A stretch of 64,000 nt of DNA from Paenibacillus sp. BSR1-1 (GCF_030403775.1 NZ_JAQMWQ010000025.1:18860-82859), one strand, 5' to 3'. Shown: positions 9,193 through 18,894, counted from the stretch's first letter. Numbers and translations: made by a program. The notes: generated from the sequence alone by a model not told the origin.

Positions 9193-10263
9193 TTAATTAT
9201 TTAGAACAAGCTGAGGTCTTACTGATAACTCTTTTAACTTTGTTGCAATTTGATCCGCAGCGTCAATCGGGTCTTCGGCAAAAATATCAAAAAATTCTCC
9301 TTCGTAATCCTGTCTTGCATGATCATAGCGAGGGTCATAATAGTGCTCAAGTAAAATTTAAATCATTTCAGGATAATTCTGATCCTCTAATGTTTGCATA
9401 AGTCCTTTTTTAATATCATTATCTTTTATCCTTCTTAACACCTTTTCTAAACTAGCAGAAATTTTTTCCAGATACCAAGGCTGATCTTTATATGGAAGCA
9501 CATATTCGGTAACGAGCTGCCGAACTCGCTGCTCTATTGGTGAATGAATGTAAATGTTAATACCTTTAAACTTACTTATCATTAATTCCTCCGGCTGAAC
9601 AGCTTTGCCAATTCGCTTGCTTTCTGCTTCAACTAGAAAATAGTCCGAACCCTGGATTTCACTTAAACCTTTAAAAAGAAGAGCATCGAAGGTTTTTTGG
9701 TTATATCCATCACCAAGACCAATGGTACCAAAAATCGAACCTCTATGGCCGGCCATTTCTTCAAGGTCCAAAACAGCATATCCCTTCAGTTTTAAAATCT
9801 TCAAAACCTCCGTCTTGCCGACTCCAGTTAATCCATGCAACACAATAGCTTGGCTTGGCAGCATGGTTGGCAATTTCTCCAGGATATAATTACGATAGGC
9901 TTTATATCCGCCGACCAAACGCCATGAATAAAGGCCGGCAAATTCTAAAAACGTTACAACAGCTTTGCTGCGCATTCCGCCGCGCCAGCAATGGATAATC
10001 AGTTCTCCGTCCTTATTAAATGATTTAATCGTTTGAAGTAAATCAGGTATTTTGGGAGATACAAGCTCCATCGCTCTCCATTTTGCTGCTGCCTGTCCAA
10101 CTTGTTTATAAATTGTCCCTATTTCTTGGCGTTCTTCGTCAGTAAATAAAGGCACATTGATTGCACCAGGAATAGCACCATCGTTAAACTCAATTGGCGA
10201 GCGTATATCAATGATGATCGGATTCTTCATCGTCATAAGTTCTTCAACAGTTATTTCCTTCAT
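9193..10263 (-). pseudogene. selU: tRNA 2-selenouridine synthase, interrupted by an in-frame stop
   Basis: SelU (MnmH) replaces sulfur by selenium at the wobble uridine of some tRNAs. The first 301 codons (10263 to 9361) encode a rhodanese domain with catalytic Cys in IHCWRGGMRS and a P-loop domain with HGLTGVGKTEVL. A TAA at 9358-9360 then interrupts the frame. The same frame continues for 54 sense codons to TAA at 9193, encoding ILLEHYYDPRYDHARQDYEG and onward. LLEHYYDPxY is the normal C-terminal motif of this family, and 301+1+54 codons equals the usual full length (about 350-365). So one stop codon separates body and tail. It could be a real nonsense mutation, a sequencing error or, less likely, readthrough. 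SelD is not in the window. Confidence 0.82.
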
Positions 10264-10304
10264 AGATACTACACTCCCTCTAAAATAAATATTAAAACAA
10301 ACAA

Positions 10305-10326
10305 AAACTTCCTCTATGGGAAGTTT
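10305..10326 (-). terminator. Terminator after the trp operon
   Basis: The stem AAACTTCC/GGAAGTTT is followed on the minus strand by TTTGTTTGTTTT. It lies about 120 bases past the trpA stop and before selU, so it closes the trp operon. Confidence 0.7.
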
Positions 10327-10445
10327 CGTACAAAGTTTGTCAGCAAGAAAAAATTTTTATATATTACGAGTATAATCATATTATAAGGTAGATAATCACC
10401 GCTATCAAGAATTTCAAAATTCCTGTTAGCATTTAACACAATTTC

Positions 10446-11231
10446 CTATAATATTTTTGATTCTTGTTTAAAAACAGACATTAATTTTTCCATTTCTGCC
10501 AGCTCATTTTTATCAAATAATTCCACTATTTTACTTCCGACAATAACACCATCACAATTTGTTGTTAATTCTAATGCCTGCTGTTCATTAGAGACCCCAA
10601 ATCCAGCCAAAACAGGAATCGTACTAACTTCTTTCACCTGTTTTAAAAATTGATGCAGCTCACTGTCAAATTCATTTCTCGTTCCTGTTATCCCTTTGAT
10701 CGTTACTGTATATAAAAATCCCTTTCCCTTACTTGCAATCGTCTTTATCCTTTCGATTGGAGTTGTAAGGGTAACAAGACGAATTAATTCAACCTGTGCT
10801 TCTTCAAGCTGTGGCGCAATAAGATCCTCTTCTTCCACAGGCAAGTCCGGTATAATACAAGCGTCAACACCTGCATTGCTAATATCTCGGACAAATTCAC
10901 TGATTCCATAACAGTAAATAGGATTTAAGTAGGTCATAAGGATAATCGGAGCCGTAACCACTTTTCTCGCTTTTTCAATTTCAGCAATAATTCCTCTTAA
11001 GGTTGTTCCTTTTTCCAGTGCTCTAATCCCTGCCTGTTGAATCGTAGGCCCATCCGCTACCGGGTCAGAAAAAGGGACTCCTACTTCAATAGCAGTAGCT
11101 CCATACTTTTCTAGTAAAACCAGCCGGTCTGCTAAACAGTCCAGTCCGCCGTCTCCTGCCATTAAATAAGGTACAAACGCTTTTCTTTGATCTTCTTTTA
11201 ATATTGTAAAAGTTTGTTCGAGCCGATTCAT
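10446..11231 (-). CDS. trpA: Tryptophan synthase alpha chain
   Basis: Cleaves indole-3-glycerol phosphate to indole and glyceraldehyde 3-phosphate, passing indole to TrpB through a tunnel. The 261-residue TIM barrel shows the catalytic Glu and Asp in IEVGVPFSDPVADGP (about 48-62) and the phosphate-binding loop GFGVSNEQQA. It starts 2 bases after the trpB stop and is the last gene of the trp operon. The order trpB-trpA with near-zero spacing matches the complex they form. Confidence 0.97.
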   Translation of the reverse strand: MNRLEQTFTILKEDQRKAFVPYLMAGDGGLDCLADRLVLLEKYGATAIEVGVPFSDPVADGPTIQQAGIRALEKGTTLRGIIAEIEKARKVVTAPIILMTYLNPIYCYGISEFVRDISNAGVDACIIPDLPVEEEDLIAPQLEEAQVELIRLVTLTTPIERIKTIASKGKGFLYTVTIKGITGTRNEFDSELHQFLKQVKEVSTIPVLAGFGVSNEQQALELTTNCDGVIVGSKIVELFDKNELAEMEKLMSVFKQESKIL

Positions 11232-11233
11232 GA

Positions 11234-12433
11234 TTAATTCTCCCCCTCAAGCCTGTTTTTCACAGCATCTACATCTTTATCACCGCGTCCAGACAAGCAG
11301 ATCACAATGCTTTCTGTTGTTTTCATTTCAGCTGCAAGTTTTACAGCAAAGGCAACTGCATGTGAACTTTCAAGTGCCGGTATGATTCCCTCCATTTTTG
11401 ATAATAGCTGGAAAGCGTCAAGTGCCTCTTTATCCGTAATAGATTGATAGTTTGCTCGGCCGATTTCTTTTAAATAGCTGTGTTCTGGTCCTACGCCAGG
11501 ATAATCAAGACCGGCGGAAATCGAATGGGCTTCTTGAATTTGACCATTCTGATCCTGCAATAAATACATTAAAGACCCATGCAGTACACCCGGTTTGCCT
11601 TTTGTAAGGGAAGCAGCATGATATTCTGTATCAACACCTCGTCCAGCTGCTTCTACGCCATAAAGCTTGACTTCCTCATTCTCAATAAACGGATGAAACA
11701 TGCCCATGGCATTACTGCCGCCTCCAATACAGGCGACCACTGCATCAGGAAGCTTTCCTTCAAGCTTATGAAATTGTTCTTTTGTTTCTTTGCCGATTAC
11801 ACTTTGAAAGTCCCTAACCATTTGTGGAAATGGGTGCGGCCCCATTACAGACCCCAATAAATAGTGGGTATCATCCACATTGGCAACCCAGTACCTTAAG
11901 GCTTCGTTCACAGCATCTTTTAAGGTGGCACTGCCAGATGTCACACTGACTACCTTTGCCCCCAGCAATTCCATTCGAAACACATTTAGTGCCTGCCTCT
12001 TGATATCTTCCTCACCCATAAAGATGATGCAATCAAGGTTTAATAAGGCACAAACCGTTGCTGTTGCCACACCATGCTGCCCGGCGCCCGTTTCAGCGAC
12101 AATCTTTCTTTTCCCCATTCGTACTGCTAGAAGTGCCTGACCAATAGCATTGTTAATTTTGTGTGCACCCGTATGATTCAAATCCTCACGTTTTAGAAAA
12201 ATCCTTGCTCCTCCAGCATACTTTGTAAGATTTTCGGCAAAGTATAATGGGGTTTCTCTCCCCACATAATCTTTTAATAATCTTTGAATTTCTGCTTGAA
12301 AGCTAGGGTCCTTCTTTGCATCGTCATATGCCTCACCAAGCTCAATGACTGCCTTCATTAGTGTTTCTGGTACAAATCTTCCGCCGAAAATGCCAAAATG
12401 ACCTTTTTCATTTGGTAATGTATATGTGTTCAT
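11234..12433 (-). CDS. trpB: Tryptophan synthase beta chain
   Basis: PLP enzyme that joins indole with serine to make tryptophan. The protein is 399 residues. The PLP lysine is K92 in LNHTGAHKINNAIGQ, and the cofactor phosphate loop is GGGSNAMG. The N-terminal GHFGIFGGRFVPETL is diagnostic of the TrpB1 class. The start overlaps the trpF stop by 4 bases (ATGA type), so the two are translationally coupled. Confidence 0.98.
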   Translation of the reverse strand: MNTYTLPNEKGHFGIFGGRFVPETLMKAVIELGEAYDDAKKDPSFQAEIQRLLKDYVGRETPLYFAENLTKYAGGARIFLKREDLNHTGAHKINNAIGQALLAVRMGKRKIVAETGAGQHGVATATVCALLNLDCIIFMGEEDIKRQALNVFRMELLGAKVVSVTSGSATLKDAVNEALRYWVANVDDTHYLLGSVMGPHPFPQMVRDFQSVIGKETKEQFHKLEGKLPDAVVACIGGGSNAMGMFHPFIENEEVKLYGVEAAGRGVDTEYHAASLTKGKPGVLHGSLMYLLQDQNGQIQEAHSISAGLDYPGVGPEHSYLKEIGRANYQSITDKEALDAFQLLSKMEGIIPALESSHAVAFAVKLAAEMKTTESIVICLSGRGDKDVDAVKNRLEGEN

Positions 12434-13056
12434 TTTGTAATCCCTCCAATTAAGCTTCCTTTTACCTTTTCAATAAATGTTTTTATCTTCTGGAGATCCT
12501 TTTTACCATCCGTTTCGACTCCAGAGCTTACATCAACCATATAGGGTTGTATAATATGGATCGCCTCTTCCACATTGCCTGCATGCAATCCGCCTGCAAG
12601 AATGACACGTTTACTATTTATCAAACTTAAATTGACCTCGTTCCAATTAAAAGCAGTGCCATTTCCACCTCGATATTTTCCTTTTGGACTGTCTAGTAAC
12701 AAATAGTCACTCGGAAAATTCTTATAGGTTGCTAAGTTCTCATTTCCCTGAAAGCTAATGGCCTTGATAACTGGCAATGATAGTGATTCACTAAAAGGAG
12801 CCGTTTCGTCACCATGTAATTGGATATGAGTAAGACCAACAATGGACGCAATTCTTTCTATTGCTTCCATTGATTCATTAACAAATACCCCAACTTTACA
12901 CACTTCTTCAGGCAGGAAGGAAGCTATTTCTTTTGCCTTATCAATCGAAACCTTCCTTTTACTTTCTGCAAATACAAACCCAATAGCATCGGCACCAAAT
13001 TGGGAGGCCGCAATTCCTGTTTCCACATCGGATATTCCGCAAATTTTTACTTTCAT
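12430..13056 (-). CDS. trpF: Phosphoribosylanthranilate isomerase
   Basis: Converts phosphoribosylanthranilate to the ribulose form (CdRP). The small TIM barrel (208 residues) starts VKICGISDVETG, carrying the catalytic Cys. The general-acid Asp is in DVSSGVETDGKKD near the C-terminus, together with the phosphate site LAGGLHAGN. It overlaps trpC and trpB by 4 bases each. It is a free-standing enzyme, not fused to TrpC as in enterics. Confidence 0.96.
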   Translation of the reverse strand: MKVKICGISDVETGIAASQFGADAIGFVFAESKRKVSIDKAKEIASFLPEEVCKVGVFVNESMEAIERIASIVGLTHIQLHGDETAPFSESLSLPVIKAISFQGNENLATYKNFPSDYLLLDSPKGKYRGGNGTAFNWNEVNLSLINSKRVILAGGLHAGNVEEAIHIIQPYMVDVSSGVETDGKKDLQKIKTFIEKVKGSLIGGITK

Positions 13057-13844
13057 CTTCCTGCACCTTCTTTCAAAGGTAAGCGAAAGTTCAAGAAGGA
13101 TTGTTTCACGTCTGCACTTTTCATGAAAGCCTCCCCGACTAAGACCGCATTTGCACCTGCATTTCTTACACGTTCCACATCTTCTTGGTGGTGGACTCCA
13201 CTCTCACTTATGAGAAAGGCACCCGCATCTCTTACAACTGTTGCTAGATTCTCTGTAACTTCAAGCGAGACATGAAAGGTTTTTAAGTCGCGATTATTTA
13301 CGCCAATAAGCTTGGCACCCGTTTTCAGGGCTGTTTCCAGTTCCTCCAGATTATGAACCTCCACCAATACTTCCAGCCCTATGCCCTTAGCGTATTGAAA
13401 AAGTTCTATCAATTTAAATTCGTCTAATGCTGCAACAATCAGCAAAACAATGTCTGCGCCGTGAGCTGCAGCAAAATCAATTTGAACTTGATCAATAATA
13501 AAGTCTTTACATAGAATCGGCAGGTTCACCGTGTTTCGAACCTCCAGCAAATCAGAAAATGATCCTTTAAAAAAGGTTTGATCTGTCAGGACAGAAATCG
13601 CGGAAGCGCCATATTCTTCATATAAACCTGCCTGAATGGCTGGTGGAATCGTATCGTTAATAATTCCTTTAGAAGGTGATGCCCGCTTAAATTCAGAAAT
13701 TATGGATATTTCTTCTGCTGTTTGCAGCTTTTGAATAAAAGATCTTCTCTGACGAACAACAGAATGCAATGTCTGTTTCCCTTCAAGGAGCAGGAGAATA
13801 TCCTTTTTCTTTTGAGCAATAATTTTATCTAAGATTGTTTCCAC
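13053..13844 (-). CDS. trpC: Indole-3-glycerol phosphate synthase
   Basis: Ring-closing decarboxylase that makes indole-3-glycerol phosphate from CdRP. The 263-residue protein has the N-terminal extension typical of the family. Motifs are SEFKRASPSKG (catalytic Lys), LCKDFIIDQVQI (catalytic Lys), EVHNLEELETAL, IGVNNRDLKTF and SESGVHHQEDV. It directly follows trpD and overlaps trpF by 4 bases. Confidence 0.97.
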   Translation of the reverse strand: METILDKIIAQKKKDILLLLEGKQTLHSVVRQRRSFIQKLQTAEEISIISEFKRASPSKGIINDTIPPAIQAGLYEEYGASAISVLTDQTFFKGSFSDLLEVRNTVNLPILCKDFIIDQVQIDFAAAHGADIVLLIVAALDEFKLIELFQYAKGIGLEVLVEVHNLEELETALKTGAKLIGVNNRDLKTFHVSLEVTENLATVVRDAGAFLISESGVHHQEDVERVRNAGANAVLVGEAFMKSADVKQSFLNFRLPLKEGAGR

Positions 13845-14873
13845 TTAAATCGCCTCTTTCTTACCGGATGCTTGTGATTTTTCAATTAAGTTCGTTAATT
13901 TTTCATAAGCAGCACCGGAATCAATGATTTCACTGGCTGCTTGAATTCCGTCCTTAATGGAATTTGCTTTGCCCGCTGTAAAAATCCCCATTCCTGCATT
14001 AAGCAATACGGTATCACGGTAAGCACCTTTTTCGCCTTTTAACACTTTGACTAAAATTTCGGCATTATCTTTTGAATCTCCGCCCTTGATACAGCTATTA
14101 TCATATTGCGGTAGATTTACCTCTTCAGGATGGAAGGATTGGTTGGTAATGATTCCATTCTCCAAAAGGGTCAGATGGTTTTCTCCTTGGAGAGATGCTT
14201 CGTCCATAAACCCTGCCCCATTAATGACAATAGCCCGTTTACGGCCTAACTTCTTTAGAACATCGGCAAAAACATTTATTAGGTCTCTTCGATACACACC
14301 GAGCAATTGATAGTCTAAATCAATTGGATTTGTCAGCGGCCCGATAAAATTAAACACTGTTGGTATTTTCAATTGTTTTCGAACGGTCATTACTTTTTTC
14401 AATTTTGGGTGGACGTTCGGTGCAAATAAAAAGGATAGTCCGATTTCTTGAAGAATTTCTTCTGTTCTTTCTGCTGACAGATTTAAATTCACCCCTAAGT
14501 ACTCTAAAACATCGGCACTTCCTGTCTTGCTTGAAACACTCCTATTTCCATGTTTGGCAACAGGAATTCCAGCGCCAGCGATTACAAAAGCAGAGGTTGT
14601 GCTGACATTAAAGCTCGAGGAACCATCCCCCCCTGTTCCACAATTATCAATTACACCTGGCAATCTCTTTTTAAAGGTCAGGGTATTGGCCTTCATTGCT
14701 TTGACAATACCCGTAATTTCATCAACTGTTTCTCCTTTGGATTTCAACCCCATTAGAAAGGCGGCGATTTCGGATTCTGAAACTTCTTCACCCAAGATGA
14801 AATCAACTGCTTCTTTCATCTGGCTTTCAGAAAAGGATTCACGCTCAGCTAACTGGAGTAAATAATTCTTCAT
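13845..14873 (-). CDS. trpD: Anthranilate phosphoribosyltransferase
   Basis: Transfers phosphoribosyl from PRPP to anthranilate. The 342-residue protein shows the PRPP-binding motif GTGGDGSSSFNVST near residue 80, the anthranilate site KHGNRSVSSKTGSADVLE, and NFIGPLTNP. The start (AGGATGAGGAC then ATG) lies inside the end of trpG, a 29-base overlap. It is followed directly by trpC. Confidence 0.97.
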   Translation of the reverse strand: MKNYLLQLAERESFSESQMKEAVDFILGEEVSESEIAAFLMGLKSKGETVDEITGIVKAMKANTLTFKKRLPGVIDNCGTGGDGSSSFNVSTTSAFVIAGAGIPVAKHGNRSVSSKTGSADVLEYLGVNLNLSAERTEEILQEIGLSFLFAPNVHPKLKKVMTVRKQLKIPTVFNFIGPLTNPIDLDYQLLGVYRRDLINVFADVLKKLGRKRAIVINGAGFMDEASLQGENHLTLLENGIITNQSFHPEEVNLPQYDNSCIKGGDSKDNAEILVKVLKGEKGAYRDTVLLNAGMGIFTAGKANSIKDGIQAASEIIDSGAAYEKLTNLIEKSQASGKKEAI

Positions 14874-15456
14874 TTGTCCTCATCCTTTCGATCTCAAGTA
14901 AAAAGTTTTTCAATATTTGTTTTCCAGCTGGCGTTCCAATTGACTCGGGATGAAACTGCAGACCATAGACTGGAAAATTTCGATGCTTTATCGCCATAAT
15001 TTCTTGGTCATCACAAGACTCTGCAACACATTGAAGGACTTCTGGCATCGTGCGTTTCTCAATAATCAAGGAGTGATAGCGCATGACTTCCAATACCTCC
15101 GGCAGATCTTTAAAAAGCCCTTCACCATTGTGCGAAATGATGGATGTTTTACCATGCTTGATTAATTCAGCCCTTTGAATTTCCCCTCCGAAAGCCGCTC
15201 CAATCGCCTGATGGCCAAGGCAGATTCCTAAGATTGGGAACTGATTATAATAGGTTTGAATCACTTCAATACAAATTCCCGCATCCTCAGGTTTACCTGG
15301 TCCAGGTGAGAGAATAATCGCTTTTGGGTTTAATTCTTTTATTTTGTCAACGGTAAGCTGGTTGTTTCTAACTACCTCAACCTTTTCGCCGATTTCACCT
15401 AAATACTGATAAAGGTTATAGGTGAAGGAGTCGAAGTTATCAATCAGTAAAATCAT
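14845..15456 (-). CDS. trpG: Anthranilate synthase glutamine amidotransferase subunit
   Basis: Class-I glutaminase that supplies ammonia to TrpE. Of 203 residues, the nucleophile is C79 in LGICLGHQAIG, and the His/Glu pair is in LQFHPESIGT near 170. The oxyanion motif SPGPGKPEDAG is present. B. subtilis lacks trpG in its trp operon and borrows PabA; here the gene sits between trpE and trpD, overlapping trpE by 4 bases. It might still also serve PabB (amphibolic use); I saw no pab genes in the window. Confidence 0.93.
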   Translation of the reverse strand: MILLIDNFDSFTYNLYQYLGEIGEKVEVVRNNQLTVDKIKELNPKAIILSPGPGKPEDAGICIEVIQTYYNQFPILGICLGHQAIGAAFGGEIQRAELIKHGKTSIISHNGEGLFKDLPEVLEVMRYHSLIIEKRTMPEVLQCVAESCDDQEIMAIKHRNFPVYGLQFHPESIGTPAGKQILKNFLLEIERMRTNEELFTPVS

Positions 15457-16841
15457 TTCTCACCCTCCAAGAAGGAATTTAATTTATTTATCGTTTCTTG
15501 ATATTCTGATTCCGGGTTCGAGTCGTATACAATCCCAGCACCAGCTTGAATATAGGCATATCCTTCCTTCAAAATCATCGTTCTGATGGCCAAGGCAAAA
15601 TCCATATCCCCGTTAGCCGATACATAACCAACTGCACCTGAATAGAGGCCTCTTTTTGACTTTTCCAATGAGTTAATGATCTCCATTGCCCTAACCTTTG
15701 GAGCACCTGAAACCGTCCCTGCCGGTAAGCATGCTGCCAAGGCATCGATCGCTGTTTTCTCCGAATTTAGAACCCCGCTCACTTCTGATACCAAGTGCAT
15801 CACATGACGGTATTTTTCAACGGCCATATACCTATCAACTTGAACAGTGCCAAACTCACAAATTTTTCCGAGATCATTTCGGCCAAGATCGACCAGCATC
15901 TTATGTTCAGCTAATTCCTTTTCATCCTTTTTTAACTCTTCTTCGATTAATAAATCCTCTTCCTTGGTTCTGCCTCGTCTTTTGGTACCTGCGATTGGAT
16001 TGGAAAAAACCTTATTCCCCCTAGTTTTTATCAAGCTCTCCGGTGATGATCCAATTACGGTATAGTCCTCAAAATCGATGTAGAACATATACGGGGTTGG
16101 ATTATGTGCGCGATGCTTCCGATAAAGAGATAAAGGGTCTCCGGCAAAGATTGACTTCATTCTTCTCGAAAGAACCACTTGAAAAATGTCACCTGCTAAA
16201 ATATGCTCTTTTGCTATTTCCACATTTTTGATAAAGACCTCTTGACTTGTTTCAGAATCAAATCCAGTAAATTGAAATGGCTTCTCATTTGGGTAGAATG
16301 TAGGTTTTTTCAGTTCTTCTATCCTCTGATTTATCCGTTTTTCTATTTCTGTTATCTGATTTTCTTCAGAAAGCTGGCATCCGCAAATCATTACCTTTTC
16401 TTCAAGATGGTCAAAAACGATAACCTCTTCATAGAACATTAAGTGGACATCCGGCATTTCCATTCCATTTGGAAATTCTTCTCCAATACCTTCATACTGT
16501 CGGATAATGTCGTATCCTACATATCCAACTGCTCCTCCAATAAACGGAAAAGGCAGCTGTTCCAGGCTTTTATTCGGTAAAAGCTCTTTTATAACCTCGA
16601 TTGGATTTCCATGCACTACTTTTTTTTCACCAGCCCGATTGAAAATTTCATTAGAATTCCCTTTAGAAATAAGCTCAAAGGCTGGATCTGCGCCAATAAA
16701 GGAATAGCGGCCAGAGTCATTGTATTTATGAGAACTTTCCAACAAGAATTTCTTTTTCCCGCTAATTTTTTGTAAAATCGAAATGGGGGTAAGCGTATCT
16801 CCTTTTATTTCCTCTACGATATATTTGGGTTTTGTTGTCAT
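15453..16841 (-). CDS. trpE: Anthranilate synthase component I
   Basis: Makes anthranilate from chorismate with ammonia from TrpG, the committed step of tryptophan synthesis. The tryptophan feedback motif LLESS is at 33-37. Chorismate-binding motifs include GSSPESLIKTRG, PIAGTKRRG, DLGRNDLGK and QAGAGIVYDSNPESEY. I start at ATG 16841 (MTTKPKYIVEE, 462 aa), seven bases after GGGAG; a TTG two codons upstream is closer but too near the site. At 462 residues it is shorter than B. subtilis TrpE (about 515). The gene is preceded by two T-box units with UGG specifiers. Confidence 0.97.
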   Translation of the reverse strand: MTTKPKYIVEEIKGDTLTPISILQKISGKKKFLLESSHKYNDSGRYSFIGADPAFELISKGNSNEIFNRAGEKKVVHGNPIEVIKELLPNKSLEQLPFPFIGGAVGYVGYDIIRQYEGIGEEFPNGMEMPDVHLMFYEEVIVFDHLEEKVMICGCQLSEENQITEIEKRINQRIEELKKPTFYPNEKPFQFTGFDSETSQEVFIKNVEIAKEHILAGDIFQVVLSRRMKSIFAGDPLSLYRKHRAHNPTPYMFYIDFEDYTVIGSSPESLIKTRGNKVFSNPIAGTKRRGRTKEEDLLIEEELKKDEKELAEHKMLVDLGRNDLGKICEFGTVQVDRYMAVEKYRHVMHLVSEVSGVLNSEKTAIDALAACLPAGTVSGAPKVRAMEIINSLEKSKRGLYSGAVGYVSANGDMDFALAIRTMILKEGYAYIQAGAGIVYDSNPESEYQETINKLNSFLEGEK

Positions 16842-16865
16842 AATCAAGCTCCCTTCTTAATAAAA

Positions 16866-17140
16866 AAAATCGCCCTCTATATGCGCATGTAAAAATACGC
16901 ATATAGAGGACGATTCTCGGACCGTGGTGCCACCTCCATTTGAAGCAGGCCCAACCTGCTTCCTCTTTCGGATACAGAATTATTTCATTCGATATCCTAT
17001 CCTTTTAACGGTGGAATTCCGTGCATCCCTACTTTTTGTTCAAGATGCCTCTCACAAGTCCATTCCACAAATCCTTTCTTATCGGGCTCTCACCATCCCC
17101 GACTCTCTGCAAAGAAACAAAAATGTGTACTCCTCTTGCT
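16866..17140 (-). ncRNA. T-box riboswitch 2 (gene-proximal, tRNA-Trp) of the trp operon
   Basis: On the minus strand the specifier loop GGAAUGGACUUG carries the codon UGG (17060-17062). The T-box core AGGTGGCACCACG (complement of 16923-16935) precedes a terminator of two 17-base arms (16869-16914; ATCGCCCTCTATATGCG and its partner), each with one bulged or unpaired base, and a T8 run. Uncharged tRNA-Trp would pair with the specifier and the T-box bulge, favouring the antiterminator. This unit sits just before trpE. Confidence 0.92.
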
Positions 17141-17164
17141 CAACGAATTTCTATATTATTTTTA

Positions 17165-17445
17165 AATACAAAAAGGGCCCTCCATCCAAAAAAGGACGGA
17201 AGACCCGTGGTGCCACCTTCATTAGCTAAAAAATTAGCTCACTTTACCGATATCGAAGCAAATAGCTTTAATATCTGTCTCTTGTAACGATGAGATCTTC
17301 GCCAAAGCCTACTGACCATTCGAGGAGGTTCGGTTTGGAGGCTCGGAAGTCCATTCCCTAAAACGTCAACACTGATTTCCACCAACCATCAGCTCTCTAA
17401 AGAATCCGTTAAAGGTACTACTCTTCGTCAATGCCTTACGTTCAT
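17165..17445 (-). ncRNA. T-box riboswitch 1 (promoter-proximal, tRNA-Trp) of the trp operon
   Basis: A complete second T-box lies upstream of the first. Its specifier loop GGGAAUGGACUUCC holds UGG at 17351-17353. A T-box core AGGTGGCACCACG (complement of 17206-17218) follows. A terminator at 17171-17206 (GGGTCTTCCGTCC with GGATGGAGGGCCC) ends in T5. Two full units in series mean that two tRNA-sensing decisions must both read through for trp expression. Confidence 0.92.
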
Positions 17446-17458
17446 ATTATTGTTTATT

Positions 17459-17488
17459 ATATTATTACAGTTCATCCTTCATTGTCAA
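17459..17488 (-). promoter_or_regulatory. trpE: Sigma-A promoter of the trp operon
   Basis: On the minus strand TTGACA (17483-17488) is followed after 18 bases by TAATAT (17459-17464). It lies immediately upstream of T-box unit 1. Confidence 0.75.
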
Positions 17489-17619
17489 GCATTAATTTTT
17501 TCAATCTTCGAAATCGTCATTAAAATACTCAATCAACTTCCATTTAAAGGATTAGTTTTTTAAAACTGTTTAAGTGAATATTAACAGTAGAAAATAATTT
17601 AAGGCGGGATCAAAGATTA

Positions 17620-18894
17620 ATGGAACATATTGAACAGTTAGGCCAAAATCCACGAGCTGCTAAAAAGAAACAGTCTCGGGCAGGGCAAAAGAGGTCCAAT
17701 GAGGTTTCAAGCCAAAAGTGGGCCATTGTCTCGCTATCTTCCATTCCTTTAGTGATGACCTTAGGAAATTCGATGCTAATTCCAGTTTTGCCAACGATGG
17801 AGAAAAAATTATCGATTTCTTCCTTTCAAACCAGTATGATCATTACGGTATATTCTATCGTTGCTATTTTTTTAATCCCTGTTGCCGGATATTTATCTGA
17901 TCATATTGGCAGAAAAAAGGTCATTATTCCAAGTCTTATCATCGCCGGAATTGGAGGACTGCTATCTGGCTGGGCCGCTTGGAAATTAGATAATGCTTAT
18001 TGGCTGATTTTAATTGGGCGTGCACTTCAAGGTGTGGGTGCTGCCGGTGCAGCTCCGATTGTCATGCCGCTCGTCGGCGATATGTTTAAGAATGATGACG
18101 ATGTCAGCTGTACACTTGGCTTAATTGAAACCTCCAACACCTTTGGAAAAGTTTTAAGTCCAATTTTAGGGGCATTTTTAGCTGGATTTATTTGGTTTTT
18201 ACCTTTTTTCTCTTTTCCAATTTTTTGTGGTATTTCTGTTTTGTTGATGATTTTTCTTGTTAAATGCCCCAAATCATCTGCTAAACCAGTCCCATTTAAG
18301 GAATTTTTTATAAATGTTAAGAAAACCTTTACGAAAAAAGGTCGTTGGCTTTATGCCATCTTTTTTATTGGTGGCATTCTTATGCTCGTCCTTTTTGGAA
18401 TTCTCTTCTACCTGTCTGAAATTTTTGAAACAAAATATGGGATAAAGGCTATTAAAAAAGGCTTCTTTTTAGCATTACCACTTGGGGCACTTTGCCTATC
18501 ATCCTATATAAGCGGCAAAGTTATTAAAAAAAATAAAGTATTAATGAAATGGTTAACCTTTGGTGGAATGGTTGCTGCGGCATTCTCCATTGCTGCCCTC
18601 TGGTTTTCCATAAAGCTGTGGTATATGCTCACGATGTTTTTAATAAGCGGGGTAGGGATTGGTATTGGTCTTCCTTGTCTCGATGCCTTAATTACTGAAG
18701 GGGTTGAGAAGGAGGAACGGGGTACTATTACATCGATATACAGTTCGATGAGGTTTATCGGAGTAGCGGCTGGGCCTCCGATTATTGCTTTGTTCATGAA
18801 ACATTCTAACCACTGGATTTTTATCCTTCTTAGCAGTTTAAGTATTTTGGCTGCCTTGGTCGCTTTGAAAGCCATTAAACCCAAAGAGAGCTGA
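17620..18894 (+). CDS. MFS drug/siderophore-type exporter (YmfD-like)
   Basis: A 424-residue transporter of the major facilitator superfamily with about 12 membrane helices. It has a 30-residue basic cytoplasmic N-terminus and motif A as GYLSDHIGRKKVI between helices 2 and 3. The antiporter-type motif C region reads ILGAFLAG. GNSMLIPVLPTMEKKL in helix 1 is typical of the DHA1 exporters. From memory it is most like B. subtilis YmfD, the bacillibactin exporter, but no siderophore genes are nearby, so the substrate is open. A GGCGGG site lies before the ATG. It is a single-gene unit with its own terminator. Confidence 0.8.
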   Translation: MEHIEQLGQNPRAAKKKQSRAGQKRSNEVSSQKWAIVSLSSIPLVMTLGNSMLIPVLPTMEKKLSISSFQTSMIITVYSIVAIFLIPVAGYLSDHIGRKKVIIPSLIIAGIGGLLSGWAAWKLDNAYWLILIGRALQGVGAAGAAPIVMPLVGDMFKNDDDVSCTLGLIETSNTFGKVLSPILGAFLAGFIWFLPFFSFPIFCGISVLLMIFLVKCPKSSAKPVPFKEFFINVKKTFTKKGRWLYAIFFIGGILMLVLFGILFYLSEIFETKYGIKAIKKGFFLALPLGALCLSSYISGKVIKKNKVLMKWLTFGGMVAAAFSIAALWFSIKLWYMLTMFLISGVGIGIGLPCLDALITEGVEKEERGTITSIYSSMRFIGVAAGPPIIALFMKHSNHWIFILLSSLSILAALVALKAIKPKES

